Assembly: GCF_947253055.1 (NCBI RefSeq)
Contig: NZ_CAMXYE010000033.1
Location: 1 to 14,312, forward strand
Reading direction: 5' to 3'
DNA: 14,312 bases
DNA from: an uncultured Arcanobacterium sp.
GTDB lineage: Bacteria; Actinomycetota; Actinomycetes; Actinomycetales; Actinomycetaceae
In this document: in pieces, positions 1 through 6,971 of the stretch
Layout of the letters: the number at the start of each line of letters is the position of its first letter
Numbering within the stretch: position 1 is the stretch's first letter
Program-made: the position numbers and the translations under genes
The notes under the pieces: generated by a model
Seen by the model: only the letters and a program-made list of their open reading frames with translations
Told to the model about the DNA's origin: nothing
Database searches by the model: none

Positions 1-326
1 ACGGTCGCTACTGCCCGCAGTACCGGATTGAGCGAACGGCGCATTATAGCCATAGTTACTGCCATAATAATGCCGAGTATCATCGCTAATACGGTGAGAG
101 CGAGTGTCCAGGCGATAGCTTCTAAGATTTGCGGCTTGAAAAGCACTTCCCGCACTACGCCCCATTCATATTTCGGATTAGTAATGAGCGTATTTATAAT
201 CATTACGGCGATTCCCCCCGCAATTAAAGCGGAGAACCATCTGCCATAATGGCGCACCGGCACTGCTTTAATAAGCTGCGGATGCTCTATATCTGGAGAA
301 TCTTTTATCGTTTGCATAATATCCAT
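1..326 (-). CDS. Polar amino-acid ABC transporter permease (N-terminal part, cut by window edge)
   Basis: The frame is open from an ATG at 326 leftward to the window edge and gives about 108 residues of an inner-membrane permease that would carry the imported amino acid through the membrane. After a polar N-terminus there is a membrane segment at about residues 35-52, then a loop with KYEWGVVREVLF and QILEAIAWTLALTVLAMI, which resembles the start of HisM/GlnP-type permeases, where a similar phrase precedes the second membrane helix. The EAA loop that contacts the ATPase would lie beyond the edge. It starts 27 bp after the binding-protein stop at 354, in the same frame and with no clear Shine-Dalgarno sequence, so translational coupling is likely. 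A second ATG three codons in (317) is also possible. The family call is fairly safe; the substrate is not visible. Confidence 0.82.
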   Translation of the reverse strand, partial: MDIMQTIKDSPDIEHPQLIKAVPVRHYGRWFSALIAGGIAVMIINTLITNPKYEWGVVREVLFKPQILEAIAWTLALTVLAMILGIIMAVTMAIMRRSLNPVLRAVAT

Positions 327-353
327 ACCGGGAACGAAACTGATTATTTCAAA

Positions 354-1265
354 TTAATTCTTGGGGTTCAGTACCGCTTCAGTTGGTACACCTTCTTTAA
401 TTCCCCAGGTGCTGAAGATATTGGCTAAGTGTCCATTCTTGATTAAATCCTGAATAGCAGCTTGGATAGCTTTCGTAAGTTGTTCGTCATTCTTGGAAAT
501 TGCTACGCCAATTCCGGCCATATTATCTGGCTCACCTATTACTTCCAGCGCTTTATTGCTGGTCTTTACGGCGTATTCGGCTACAGCCGAGTCCGCGTAG
601 AAGGCCTTCAACTTTCCACCGGCCACTGCCATGGTAACTGCGGATTCTTCACTGTAGCGTTGAATTTGCATCTTCTTGTCGCTTGGGCATTTATCGTTGA
701 GCGCATCAATAGTTTCATCCTGGAAAGTGCCCTTCTGGACGCCTACTACAGCTCCGCAGGGATTCTTCGGATCGAAGCCATCCGGATTGCCGGCTTTAAC
801 TCCCCACAGCGAACCGGTGGAGAAGTATTGCACCATATTTACTGCTTCGAGACGCTCCGGAGTAATTGTAAAGTTGGCAATACCTACTTCGTACTTGGTA
901 CCAATACCGGCAATAATGCTATCGAATTCTGAATCCTGAATATCGGCTTCTAGCCCCATCACTTTCGCGAGGGCTTTTGCGAAATCCACATCGTAACCCT
1001 GCGCAGTTTTCCCATCGGGGGCATAGAACTCGGCGGGGGCATAGAATACGTTATCGCCAATAGTTAATTTGCCGTCTGCCTTCACTGCATCTGGCACCAT
1101 TGCGGCGATTTCATCATTGGTTTTTACTCCACTGAGGTCGGTGGCGAGTACTTCGGTATTCGCTCCGGCGTTTGTATCTTTTTTATCTGCATCGCCACTG
1201 CCGCCACAGGCCGCTAGAGAGAGGGCGAGGGCAGAGGCGAGAAGAATAGCTGCTGTCTTGCGCAT
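354..1265 (-). CDS. Amino-acid ABC transporter substrate-binding lipoprotein
   Basis: This 303-residue extracytoplasmic solute-binding protein of family 3 (SBP_bac_3, GlnH/HisJ-like) would capture a polar amino acid for the permease encoded next. The N-terminus is a lipoprotein signal: RK, a hydrophobic stretch, then the lipobox LAAC with the lipidated cysteine at 20. After a low-complexity tether the binding domain spans about residues 60-297. It includes GYDVDFAKALAKVMG (90-104), TITPER (133-138) with the arginine that normally grips the ligand carboxylate, and FYADSAVAEY. Cys170 and Cys193 flank the VGVQKGT hinge segment and could form a disulfide (inference). The start is supported by AAAGGAG at 1272-1278. 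Its position beside glnA suggests glutamate or glutamine uptake, but specificity cannot be read from sequence alone. Confidence 0.9.
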   Translation of the reverse strand: MRKTAAILLASALALSLAACGGSGDADKKDTNAGANTEVLATDLSGVKTNDEIAAMVPDAVKADGKLTIGDNVFYAPAEFYAPDGKTAQGYDVDFAKALAKVMGLEADIQDSEFDSIIAGIGTKYEVGIANFTITPERLEAVNMVQYFSTGSLWGVKAGNPDGFDPKNPCGAVVGVQKGTFQDETIDALNDKCPSDKKMQIQRYSEESAVTMAVAGGKLKAFYADSAVAEYAVKTSNKALEVIGEPDNMAGIGVAISKNDEQLTKAIQAAIQDLIKNGHLANIFSTWGIKEGVPTEAVLNPKN

Positions 1266-1300
1266 GATTTGCTCCTTTAGTTGTTGAAGATATTTATTAC

Positions 1301-1332
1301 TATATACATAATTATGCGTAAGTGTGTATATA
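1301..1332. promoter_or_regulatory. 8-bp inverted repeat over the transporter promoter (candidate operator)
   Basis: TATATACA at 1301-1308 and TGTATATA at 1325-1332 are perfect reverse complements separated by 16 bp. The right arm lies in the -35/-10 spacer and the left arm falls at the expected transcription start, so a dimeric repressor bound here would block initiation. The arms are purely A/T plus one C/G, so chance is a real alternative in such AT-rich DNA. No known regulator motif was recognised. Confidence 0.3.
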
Positions 1333-1339
1333 TACTCAA
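1311..1339 (-). promoter_or_regulatory. Promoter of the amino-acid ABC transporter operon
   Basis: Read on the minus strand, TTGAGT (1334-1339) and CATAAT (1311-1316) are separated by exactly 17 bp, a good fit to a housekeeping sigma promoter. Transcription would begin around 1304, giving a leader of about 40 nt that carries the AAAGGAG ribosome site. The whole upstream stretch is much richer in A+T than its surroundings. No other promoter on this strand between glnA and the binding-protein gene looks as good. Confidence 0.55.
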
Positions 1340-1391
1340 TTTGTGAGGTGTTTCGCTTTTTTGGTATGGGAGGGGGAAAGAGAGACGCAGG

Positions 1392-1431
1392 GAAAATAAA
1401 ACCCGCTGCCAGAAATTATTCCAGCAGCGGG
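1392..1431 (-). terminator. Intrinsic terminator downstream of glnA
   Basis: On the minus strand CCCGCTGC (1424-1431) pairs perfectly with GCAGCGGG (1402-1409), an 8-bp GC-rich stem with a 14-nt loop. It is followed directly by TTTTATTTT (1393-1401). It sits about 45 bp after the glnA stop and would end the lpdA-sucB-DUF4191-glnA transcript before the transporter promoter. In the other direction the stem is followed by only a poor T tract. Confidence 0.85.
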
Positions 1432-1473
1432 GCTTAGATTTTTCCTGTCGCGGTGAATAACCGCAGCTAGTAC

Positions 1474-2898
1474 TTACAAATCGTAATAGAGTGAGAACTC
1501 GTAGGGATGCGGGCGCTGGCGCAAAGGCTCAATCTCATTTTCGCGCTTATAAGAAATCCACGTGTCGATTAAATCGTCGGTGAATACATCGCCTTCGGTG
1601 AGGTAATCATTATCGGCGCGCAAGCATTCCAGAGCTGCTTCCAAAGATTCCGGTAACTGATCGATAAGTGCGTGCTTTTCCGGAGGAAGCTCGTATAGAT
1701 TCTTGTCGATAGGAGCCGGTGGCTCAATTCGATTGCGGATGCCATCTAGCCCAGCCATTAATTGCGCAGCAAAGGCTAGGTAAGGATTAGCAGAAGGATC
1801 TGGAGTGCGGTATTCGACCCGCTTAGCTTTTGGAGAATTACCCGTCACTGGAATACGAATACACGCAGAACGGTTGCGGGCGGAATACACCAGATTCACT
1901 GGCGCTTCGAATCCGGGTACGAGCCGGTGGAAAGAATTAATAGACGGATTAGTGAATGCGAGCAGGGAGGGAGCGTGGCGCAAAAGACCACCGATATACC
2001 ACCGTGCTAAATCAGAAAGCCCGCCATAACCGCGCTCATCGTAGAAAAGTGGCTTTCCGTCTTTCCAGAGGGAATGATGGCAGTGCATTCCCGAGCCATT
2101 ATCTCCATAGAGCGGTTTTGGCATGAAAGTGGCAGTTTTTCCATTTGTGAAGGCAGTGTTCTTGATGATGTACTTAAATTTCATCATATCGTCGCCTGCT
2201 GCCTGCAAAGTATTGAAGCGGTAATTTATTTCGTGCTGCCCGCCGGTGCCTACTTCGTGATGTTCCCGTTCAATCTGGAGGCCTGCCTGCTGGCAAAGGG
2301 CGGTCATCTCATCGCGCAAATCCACTATTTGGTCATTGGGTGGGACGGGGAAATATCCTCCCTTTATGCGCGTCTTATAGCCTAAATTACCGCCTGCTTC
2401 AGCTTTGCCAGTGTTCCACCACCCTTCGCGAGAATCTAAAGAGTAGAAGGCGCGCTGCGGAGAATCTTCGAAGCGCACTTCGTCAAATACGTAAAATTCT
2501 GCTTCGGCTCCGATATATACGGTATCGGCAATGCCGGTAGAGCGGAGGTATTCCTCAGCGCGGGCAGCTATTGTGCGTGGATCGCGCCGATAAGGCTCTC
2601 CGGTAAAGGGGTCTACCACGGCGCAGTTAATAATCAGCGTCTTATGGCTGCGGAAAGGATCTACGTAGGCGCTGGTTAAATCAGGTAGTAAGCGCATATC
2701 GGATTCGTGAATCTCGGTGAAGCCGCGTATCGAAGAGCCGTCAAACATGAGGCCTTCGGTTAAATCAGTTTCCGATATTGCCGTTGCCGGCATGGCAAAA
2801 TGCTGCATTACTCCCGGCAAATCACAAAAACGAAAATCCAAAAATTGGATATCTTCTTTTTCTATAAAATCTAGGGCGCCGGAGACGTCAGCAAACAT
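1474..2898 (-). CDS. glnA: Glutamine synthetase, type I (GSI-beta)
   Basis: It makes glutamine from glutamate, ammonium and ATP as a cytosolic dodecamer and is the main route of ammonium assimilation. The 474-residue length is typical. Visible signatures are the N-terminal FRFCDLPGVMQHF (22-34), DGSSIRGF (53-60), AEAEFYVFD with metal-binding glutamates at 132 and 134, KGGYFPVPPND (179-189), EVGTGGQHEINYRF (215-228), the ATP-site KPLYGDNGSGMHCHHS (261-276) and RNRSACIRIP (341-350). DKNLYELPPE carries Tyr402, the adenylylation site of the GSI-beta class, so control by a GlnE adenylyltransferase is expected. The ATG at 2898 is preferred because GAGGAG lies just upstream. An in-frame TTG at 2913 is also open but overlaps that ribosome site and would add five residues not typical of the family. 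It is the last gene of a minus-strand run, 24 bp after DUF4191, and is followed by a terminator. Confidence 0.97.
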   Translation of the reverse strand: MFADVSGALDFIEKEDIQFLDFRFCDLPGVMQHFAMPATAISETDLTEGLMFDGSSIRGFTEIHESDMRLLPDLTSAYVDPFRSHKTLIINCAVVDPFTGEPYRRDPRTIAARAEEYLRSTGIADTVYIGAEAEFYVFDEVRFEDSPQRAFYSLDSREGWWNTGKAEAGGNLGYKTRIKGGYFPVPPNDQIVDLRDEMTALCQQAGLQIEREHHEVGTGGQHEINYRFNTLQAAGDDMMKFKYIIKNTAFTNGKTATFMPKPLYGDNGSGMHCHHSLWKDGKPLFYDERGYGGLSDLARWYIGGLLRHAPSLLAFTNPSINSFHRLVPGFEAPVNLVYSARNRSACIRIPVTGNSPKAKRVEYRTPDPSANPYLAFAAQLMAGLDGIRNRIEPPAPIDKNLYELPPEKHALIDQLPESLEAALECLRADNDYLTEGDVFTDDLIDTWISYKRENEIEPLRQRPHPYEFSLYYDL

Positions 2899-2922
2899 AA
2901 AAATACTCCTCAATATCGCTTC

Positions 2923-3630
2923 TTAGCCACGCATAGCGCGCCGACTTACTTTCATCTTTGTGGGATCTATACCTTTGGGAATTGGCAACGGATTAGTGCC
3001 CACTGCATCGAAGCGGGTTACTAAGGCGGCTACCTCTTGATTCGAAATATTCTTCGGTAATTTACGCAAAGCTTTCTGTAAATTTCGGATCGGTATCTGC
3101 CCTTTTTCTTTCCCGACCTTTAGGGCATGTACCGGGGCAGAAGGAGCGATGCGTTTAATAGCGCGCCGTTCTTCGTTCAATAATTTATTTACGCGATTAG
3201 CAGGACCCTCTGATATTAGTACTACCCCGGGGCGCCCAATCGCACGGAATACCATATCCTGCGTCTTTACATTGAAACGTACTGGCTCTTCGGTGATTGC
3301 CCAGCCCCGCTTCAATTGGCTGAGTACCGCGCTGACTGCTCCCGGCATATCTTCTAGCTGTTTGTAAGAGGCATACTTTACTGCCTGCGTCAGCACTACG
3401 AGCGTGAGCAACAGTGCCAAGAGGAGACCGCTTATGGAGAAAAATATCCAGCTCTTCGTGACGGCTGCGACGATTAAATTGACGAGGAGGACACCGCAAA
3501 AGGTGCCAGCCAGCGCAAAAGGAAGCCAAGAATAACTGGTTTTTGCTACTTTATAAGCTTCAGCTAAGTAAGAATACCAGCGCTTTTTCTTCGGCTTTTT
3601 TGCTTTTGCTTCTTTATCGTTTTTAGCCAT
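2923..3630 (-). CDS. DUF4191 family membrane protein
   Basis: This is a 235-residue integral membrane protein of the actinobacterial DUF4191 family, whose function is unknown. It has a lysine-rich cytosolic N-terminus (residues 2-17), two closely spaced membrane helices at about 35-57 and 61-81, then a long soluble, basic C-terminal domain. Family-like stretches include QLKRGWAITEEPVRFN, DMVFRAIGRPGVVLISEGP and the arginine/lysine-rich segment that follows. The C-terminus is also basic (RRAMRG). The ATG at 3630 is chosen because GAGGGG lies a few bases upstream; a GTG at 3642 is in frame but includes that site. It lies between sucB (51 bp upstream) and glnA (24 bp downstream). In many actinobacteria this family sits between lipA and glnA, which matches here apart from the missing lip genes. 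No enzymatic motif is visible. Confidence 0.9.
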   Translation of the reverse strand: MAKNDKEAKAKKPKKKRWYSYLAEAYKVAKTSYSWLPFALAGTFCGVLLVNLIVAAVTKSWIFFSISGLLLALLLTLVVLTQAVKYASYKQLEDMPGAVSAVLSQLKRGWAITEEPVRFNVKTQDMVFRAIGRPGVVLISEGPANRVNKLLNEERRAIKRIAPSAPVHALKVGKEKGQIPIRNLQKALRKLPKNISNQEVAALVTRFDAVGTNPLPIPKGIDPTKMKVSRRAMRG

Positions 3631-3681
3631 TATTCCCCTCACTTGTGGCAGTGTTCCTTTATCTGCTTACTCTATTCTAAT

Positions 3682-5094
3682 TTATACGCCAAGCTCAGCA
3701 GAAAAATCTGCTTCTTCTAAACGGAGTTTTACATCACGTAAATATCGAGAGGCATCTGCTCCGTCGATAATGCGATGGTCGTAGGAAAGGCAAAGATAGC
3801 ACTTAGAACGGATAGAAATAGTTTCATTTCCATCTTGATCCTTTACTACCCCGGGGGCGCGGTGAATCACACCCGTACCTAAAATAGCTACATTAGGCTG
3901 ATTGATAATCGGCGTATCCATGAGTGCGCCAATTGATCCGGTGTTAGTGACAGTGAAAGTAGAGCCGCGTAACTCTGCTGGATCTATTTTTCCGCTGCGG
4001 GTACGAGCAGCTAAATCAGCTACTGCCTTGGAAAGACCGGCGATGTTGAGATCGCCTGCATTCTTAATCACCGGCACATACAGCCCTTTTTCGGTATCTA
4101 CAGCCACCCCGATATGCTCACGGTCGTGATAAATGATTTCCTCATCTACGAGTGAAGAATTAATAATCGGATGGGCTTTCAAGGCTTCCGTGGCCGCTTT
4201 GATAAAAAACGGCAGATAGGTGAGCTTAGTATTTTCCCGCGTATAAAAAGCATCTTTTGCTTTGGCGCGCAGTTGCACCAGCCGCGTCACATCTACTTCC
4301 ATGACGGTGGTGAGTTGGGCAGAAGTTTCCAACGAGGAAATCATATGGCGAGCAATAGCCTTCCGCACGCCAGTCATTTTTTGCTTTGTACCGCGTAGAG
4401 CGGCGGCCGCTGCCGCTTTCTCTAGTATCTGTGCTTTTACCGAAGTTGCTTCGCTCCCTACTTGTGGGGAAATACCAGAAATGGCCGGAGCGGCGGTTGG
4501 CCGGGCTGCTGCGGCCAGCACATCTTGCCGGCGAATCCGGCCGCCGACACCGCTACCTTCTATTTTGCTTAAATCCACCTGTTTTTCTTTTGCCAATTGG
4601 CGCACAATCGGCGTCACATAGGCGCGGGCTGAATTATTCGCTGCGGAGGAAATTGGCGCAGTTGCTGGTGCGGTTTGGGCATTTTCCGCAGCGGCTTCGC
4701 TATTCGCCGGTGCCGGAGGAGCGGTCGGAGTGGAAGGAAATGAAGAGAGGGATTCTGCAGTGGAATTGGTAGGGGAGGCTGCGGCCGGAGTAGCGGTGGC
4801 ACTTTCTTCCGAATTTGCATCCGTATCAGCATTTAGAGAATCAGCGGGGGCAGCCGCATCGTTTTCAATACGCGCAAGTTCCGCACCTACTGCTACAGTT
4901 TCCCCAGCTTCTACGTAGATTTCCGCCAGCACACCTGCCGCCGGAGAAGGCACTTCGGTATCTACTTTATCGGTAGAAACTTCCAGCACTGCTTCATCGA
5001 GTGCAATAGCTTCGCCTACTTTCTTTAGCCGACCAGTGACGGTACCTTCCGTGACCGATTCGCCAAGTGCCGGCATCTTAATAATTTCTGCCAT
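3682..5094 (-). CDS. sucB: Dihydrolipoamide acyltransferase, E2 of a 2-oxoacid dehydrogenase complex
   Basis: This is the core subunit that transfers an acyl group from a lipoyl arm to CoA. In 470 residues it has one lipoyl domain (1-77) with the lipoylated Lys43 in STDKVDT, an Ala/Pro/Ser/Thr-rich flexible linker (about 78-155), a peripheral subunit-binding domain (159-195, VTPIVRQLAKEKQVDLSKIEGSG in part), a second linker, and the catalytic domain (about 237-470). The catalytic motif SYDHRIIDGAD gives His440 and Asp444. Some actinobacterial E2 proteins have two or three lipoyl domains; this one has one. The E3 gene lies 22 bp upstream. No E1 gene is in view, so pyruvate versus 2-oxoglutarate specificity cannot be decided; in actinobacteria a single E2 often serves both. 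The ATG at 5094 has only a modest ribosome site (AGAGGAAG, 16 nt away). Confidence 0.94.
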   Translation of the reverse strand: MAEIIKMPALGESVTEGTVTGRLKKVGEAIALDEAVLEVSTDKVDTEVPSPAAGVLAEIYVEAGETVAVGAELARIENDAAAPADSLNADTDANSEESATATPAAASPTNSTAESLSSFPSTPTAPPAPANSEAAAENAQTAPATAPISSAANNSARAYVTPIVRQLAKEKQVDLSKIEGSGVGGRIRRQDVLAAAARPTAAPAISGISPQVGSEATSVKAQILEKAAAAAALRGTKQKMTGVRKAIARHMISSLETSAQLTTVMEVDVTRLVQLRAKAKDAFYTRENTKLTYLPFFIKAATEALKAHPIINSSLVDEEIIYHDREHIGVAVDTEKGLYVPVIKNAGDLNIAGLSKAVADLAARTRSGKIDPAELRGSTFTVTNTGSIGALMDTPIINQPNVAILGTGVIHRAPGVVKDQDGNETISIRSKCYLCLSYDHRIIDGADASRYLRDVKLRLEEADFSAELGV

Positions 5095-5116
5095 TTTATT
5101 TTCCGTTTCTTCCTCT

Positions 5117-6487
5117 TTACCCGTGCAGTGGTTTTCCAGCTAAAGCCGCAATAGCTTCTCCGATAGCTTCATTCTGGGTGGGATGTGCATGAATGAGATC
5201 AGCAAAATCTTCTGGATAAGCCTCCCAGCCTACCAGTAGTTCTCCTTCTCCTATTTGCTCTCCTATTCGCTTACCTAATGCATGAAATCCGAGAATAGGG
5301 CCAGATTTTTCGCGCACTAGCTTGATAAAGCCTTCGCTTCCGAGAATACGAGACTTGCCATTTCCCGCCAAATTGAAGCGGGCAGTTTCGATATTTTCTG
5401 CGCCATATTTAGTTTTTGCTTCTTCTTCACTCATTCCCACCGAAGCGATCTCCGGATTAGAGAAAGTGACGCGGGGGATATTCTGCTCTCGAAGTGGGCG
5501 AGGATTAAGACCGGCGATTTCTTCTGCCACGAATACCCCATGTAAAAATCCGCGGTGTGCCAGTTGCAGCCCCGGCACTACATCGCCCACCGCATATATA
5601 TTTTCAATATTGGTGGCTAAGCGTTCATCGGTACACAAAAAGCCTTTTTCTCGCTTTAATCCGAGTTCCGTGCAGCCGATATCGTCTGTGGCAGGGGCGC
5701 GTCCAATCGCGATAAGCAGATAAGCAGCAGAAAATTCCTGGCCGTCTTGCGTGCGCACCCGTACGCCGTCTTCATTTTCTAGTACTTCGGCAAAAAGAGT
5801 ATTGAGATAAAAATCGATACCGCGCTTGCGGAAGGCGCGCTCCAAGGCGCGAGAAATTTCTACATCTTCATTCGGCACCAGATGCTCTAGTCCCTCAATA
5901 ATGCTGACTTTCGCTCCGTACGAAGCCCAGAGAGAAGCGAACTCCACTCCGATTACGCCGCCACCTAATACGATGACGCTTTCTGGCACTTCTTTTAGCT
6001 CGAGTGCCTCTGTAGAGGTGAGTACGCGTTTAGTTATTTTTTGCCCTAAGGTGCGTGGATAAGATCCAGTGGCTACCACGATATTCCGCGCCGTAATATT
6101 TCGATCTGCGAGAGCAATAGTGTGGGGATCGGCTAATTTGCCTCTTCCCGCAATGACGTCTACTTTCCGGCTGTGCAGCAGACCTTGTAATCCTTTATGC
6201 ATCTGGGAGATGACGGAATTTTTATAGGCATTTACTTCCGCCATATCTATTCCTAAAAACTGGCTCTGCACGCCTACCGCGGCGCTCTGGCGCACTTCGT
6301 CTGCCACTTCGCCGGTGTGTAGCAGCGCTTTTGCGGGTATACAGCCGCGGTGTAGGCAAGTGCCGCCCACTTTGTCTGCTTCGATAAGTGCAGTCTCTAA
6401 TCCCAGCTGCCCAGCGCGCAGCGCCGCCGCGTATCCACCGCTGCCAGCTCCGAGAATAGCGAGGTCATATATTTTTTCCGCTGTCAC
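5117..6487 (-). CDS. lpdA: Dihydrolipoyl dehydrogenase (E3)
   Basis: This FAD/NAD disulfide oxidoreductase reoxidises the dihydrolipoyl arm of E2 and reduces NAD+. The 456 residues show the FAD dinucleotide fold GAGSGGYAAALRAG (13-26), the redox disulfide GGTCLHRGCIPAK with Cys44 and Cys49, the NAD fold VLGGGVIGVEFASLWASYG near residue 172, a second FAD contact IYAVGDV, and the C-terminal HPTQNE with His435 and Glu440, the base that activates the disulfide. All key residues are present. The start is GTG (6485-6487), preceded by AGGAG with a 10-nt spacing; no nearby ATG fits. It heads the lpdA-sucB-DUF4191-glnA run, and its promoter must lie in the 172-bp divergent gap up to 6659. Confidence 0.96.
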   Translation of the reverse strand: MTAEKIYDLAILGAGSGGYAAALRAGQLGLETALIEADKVGGTCLHRGCIPAKALLHTGEVADEVRQSAAVGVQSQFLGIDMAEVNAYKNSVISQMHKGLQGLLHSRKVDVIAGRGKLADPHTIALADRNITARNIVVATGSYPRTLGQKITKRVLTSTEALELKEVPESVIVLGGGVIGVEFASLWASYGAKVSIIEGLEHLVPNEDVEISRALERAFRKRGIDFYLNTLFAEVLENEDGVRVRTQDGQEFSAAYLLIAIGRAPATDDIGCTELGLKREKGFLCTDERLATNIENIYAVGDVVPGLQLAHRGFLHGVFVAEEIAGLNPRPLREQNIPRVTFSNPEIASVGMSEEEAKTKYGAENIETARFNLAGNGKSRILGSEGFIKLVREKSGPILGFHALGKRIGEQIGEGELLVGWEAYPEDFADLIHAHPTQNEAIGEAIAALAGKPLHG

Positions 6488-6565
6488 TGCCTATTTTCTC
6501 CTATACTCACCGCAAGATTACCAATATTATTGAACCACACTGCCTATATTTTTCCCACTGCGGCA

Positions 6566-6593
6566 CTGAGAAATTTTCTATACTAGAATTTCT
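6566..6593. promoter_or_regulatory. Inverted repeat over a candidate promoter in the lpdA / small-gene divergent region
   Basis: The 172 bp between the divergent starts (6488-6659) contain AGAAATT (6569-6575) and AATTTCT (6587-6593), a perfect 7-bp inverted repeat separated by 11 bp. TATACT (6579-6584) lies at its centre and TAGAAT (6584-6589) overlaps it; either could be a rightward -10 box, with no good -35. On the minus strand the same block reads TAGTATAG, upstream of lpdA. A regulator bound here could control both directions. I could not pick out a convincing leftward promoter for lpdA. The rest of the gap shows nothing else. Confidence 0.35.
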
Positions 6594-6659
6594 AACGCAG
6601 CGATAAAAGCAGTAGGGCTCTTACATACGGCTCACTTAGAGTGCAAAGAGGAAGAGAAA

Positions 6660-6953
6660 ATGCAGATTCCCTGGGGTAAAAAGAAAAAGGCTCAGCAAGA
6701 GCGCCAGCGCTATCTACAAGAATTTGTAGATACCCGTGCCGAGGTGGAGGGCTATTTTGAAGCAGCTACGCCCCGCAGTCCTGCTGCGCTATTGCTGGTG
6801 GCCGTAGACGGGGAATGGACGCGCCGGGCCGTAACAGATTTAACTGAAGCGGCGAAAGTGGCTGCCGCGCTGGGGATTTCTCTCTATGACGTAGCTAGAG
6901 ATGGTTATCCACCTGCTATGCGGCAATGGAATCAAAGCCACTTAGAAAATTAA
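6660..6953 (+). CDS. Small conserved-looking actinobacterial protein of unknown function
   Basis: This encodes a 97-residue soluble protein. It has a short hydrophobic/basic start (IPWGKKKK), a charged helical stretch to about residue 35, and then a compact domain containing ALLLVAVDGEWTRR (43-56), LTEAAKVAAALGISLYDVA (61-79) and a conserved-looking end, GYPPAMRQW (82-90). I recall similar small proteins with the DGEWTRR and GYP-MR-W phrases in other actinomycetes, always without function. There is no signal peptide, membrane helix or metal site. The ribosome site AGAGGAAG at 6647-6654 supports the ATG at 6660, and coding appears genuine because the frame is well used and fits exactly between the divergent region and the convergent pepA end (18 bp gap). 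It is divergent from lpdA and could share its control region. Confidence 0.75.
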   Translation: MQIPWGKKKKAQQERQRYLQEFVDTRAEVEGYFEAATPRSPAALLLVAVDGEWTRRAVTDLTEAAKVAAALGISLYDVARDGYPPAMRQWNQSHLEN

Positions 6954-6971
6954 GGTTATTTCAATCCCACT

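Noticed and set aside
462..939. Open frames on the plus strand opposite the binding-protein gene
   Set aside because: They are antisense to a well-supported SBP gene, have no ribosome site, and their translations show no family features.
2899..2913. Upstream TTG start for glnA and GTG start for DUF4191 (3642)
   Set aside because: Both lie on or before the Shine-Dalgarno sequence of a better ATG (2898 and 3630), and the extra residues do not fit the families.
4171..4918. Several overlapping plus-strand frames opposite sucB
   Set aside because: They are a by-product of the Ala/Pro/Ser/Thr-rich linker and catalytic-domain codons; no recognisable protein features.
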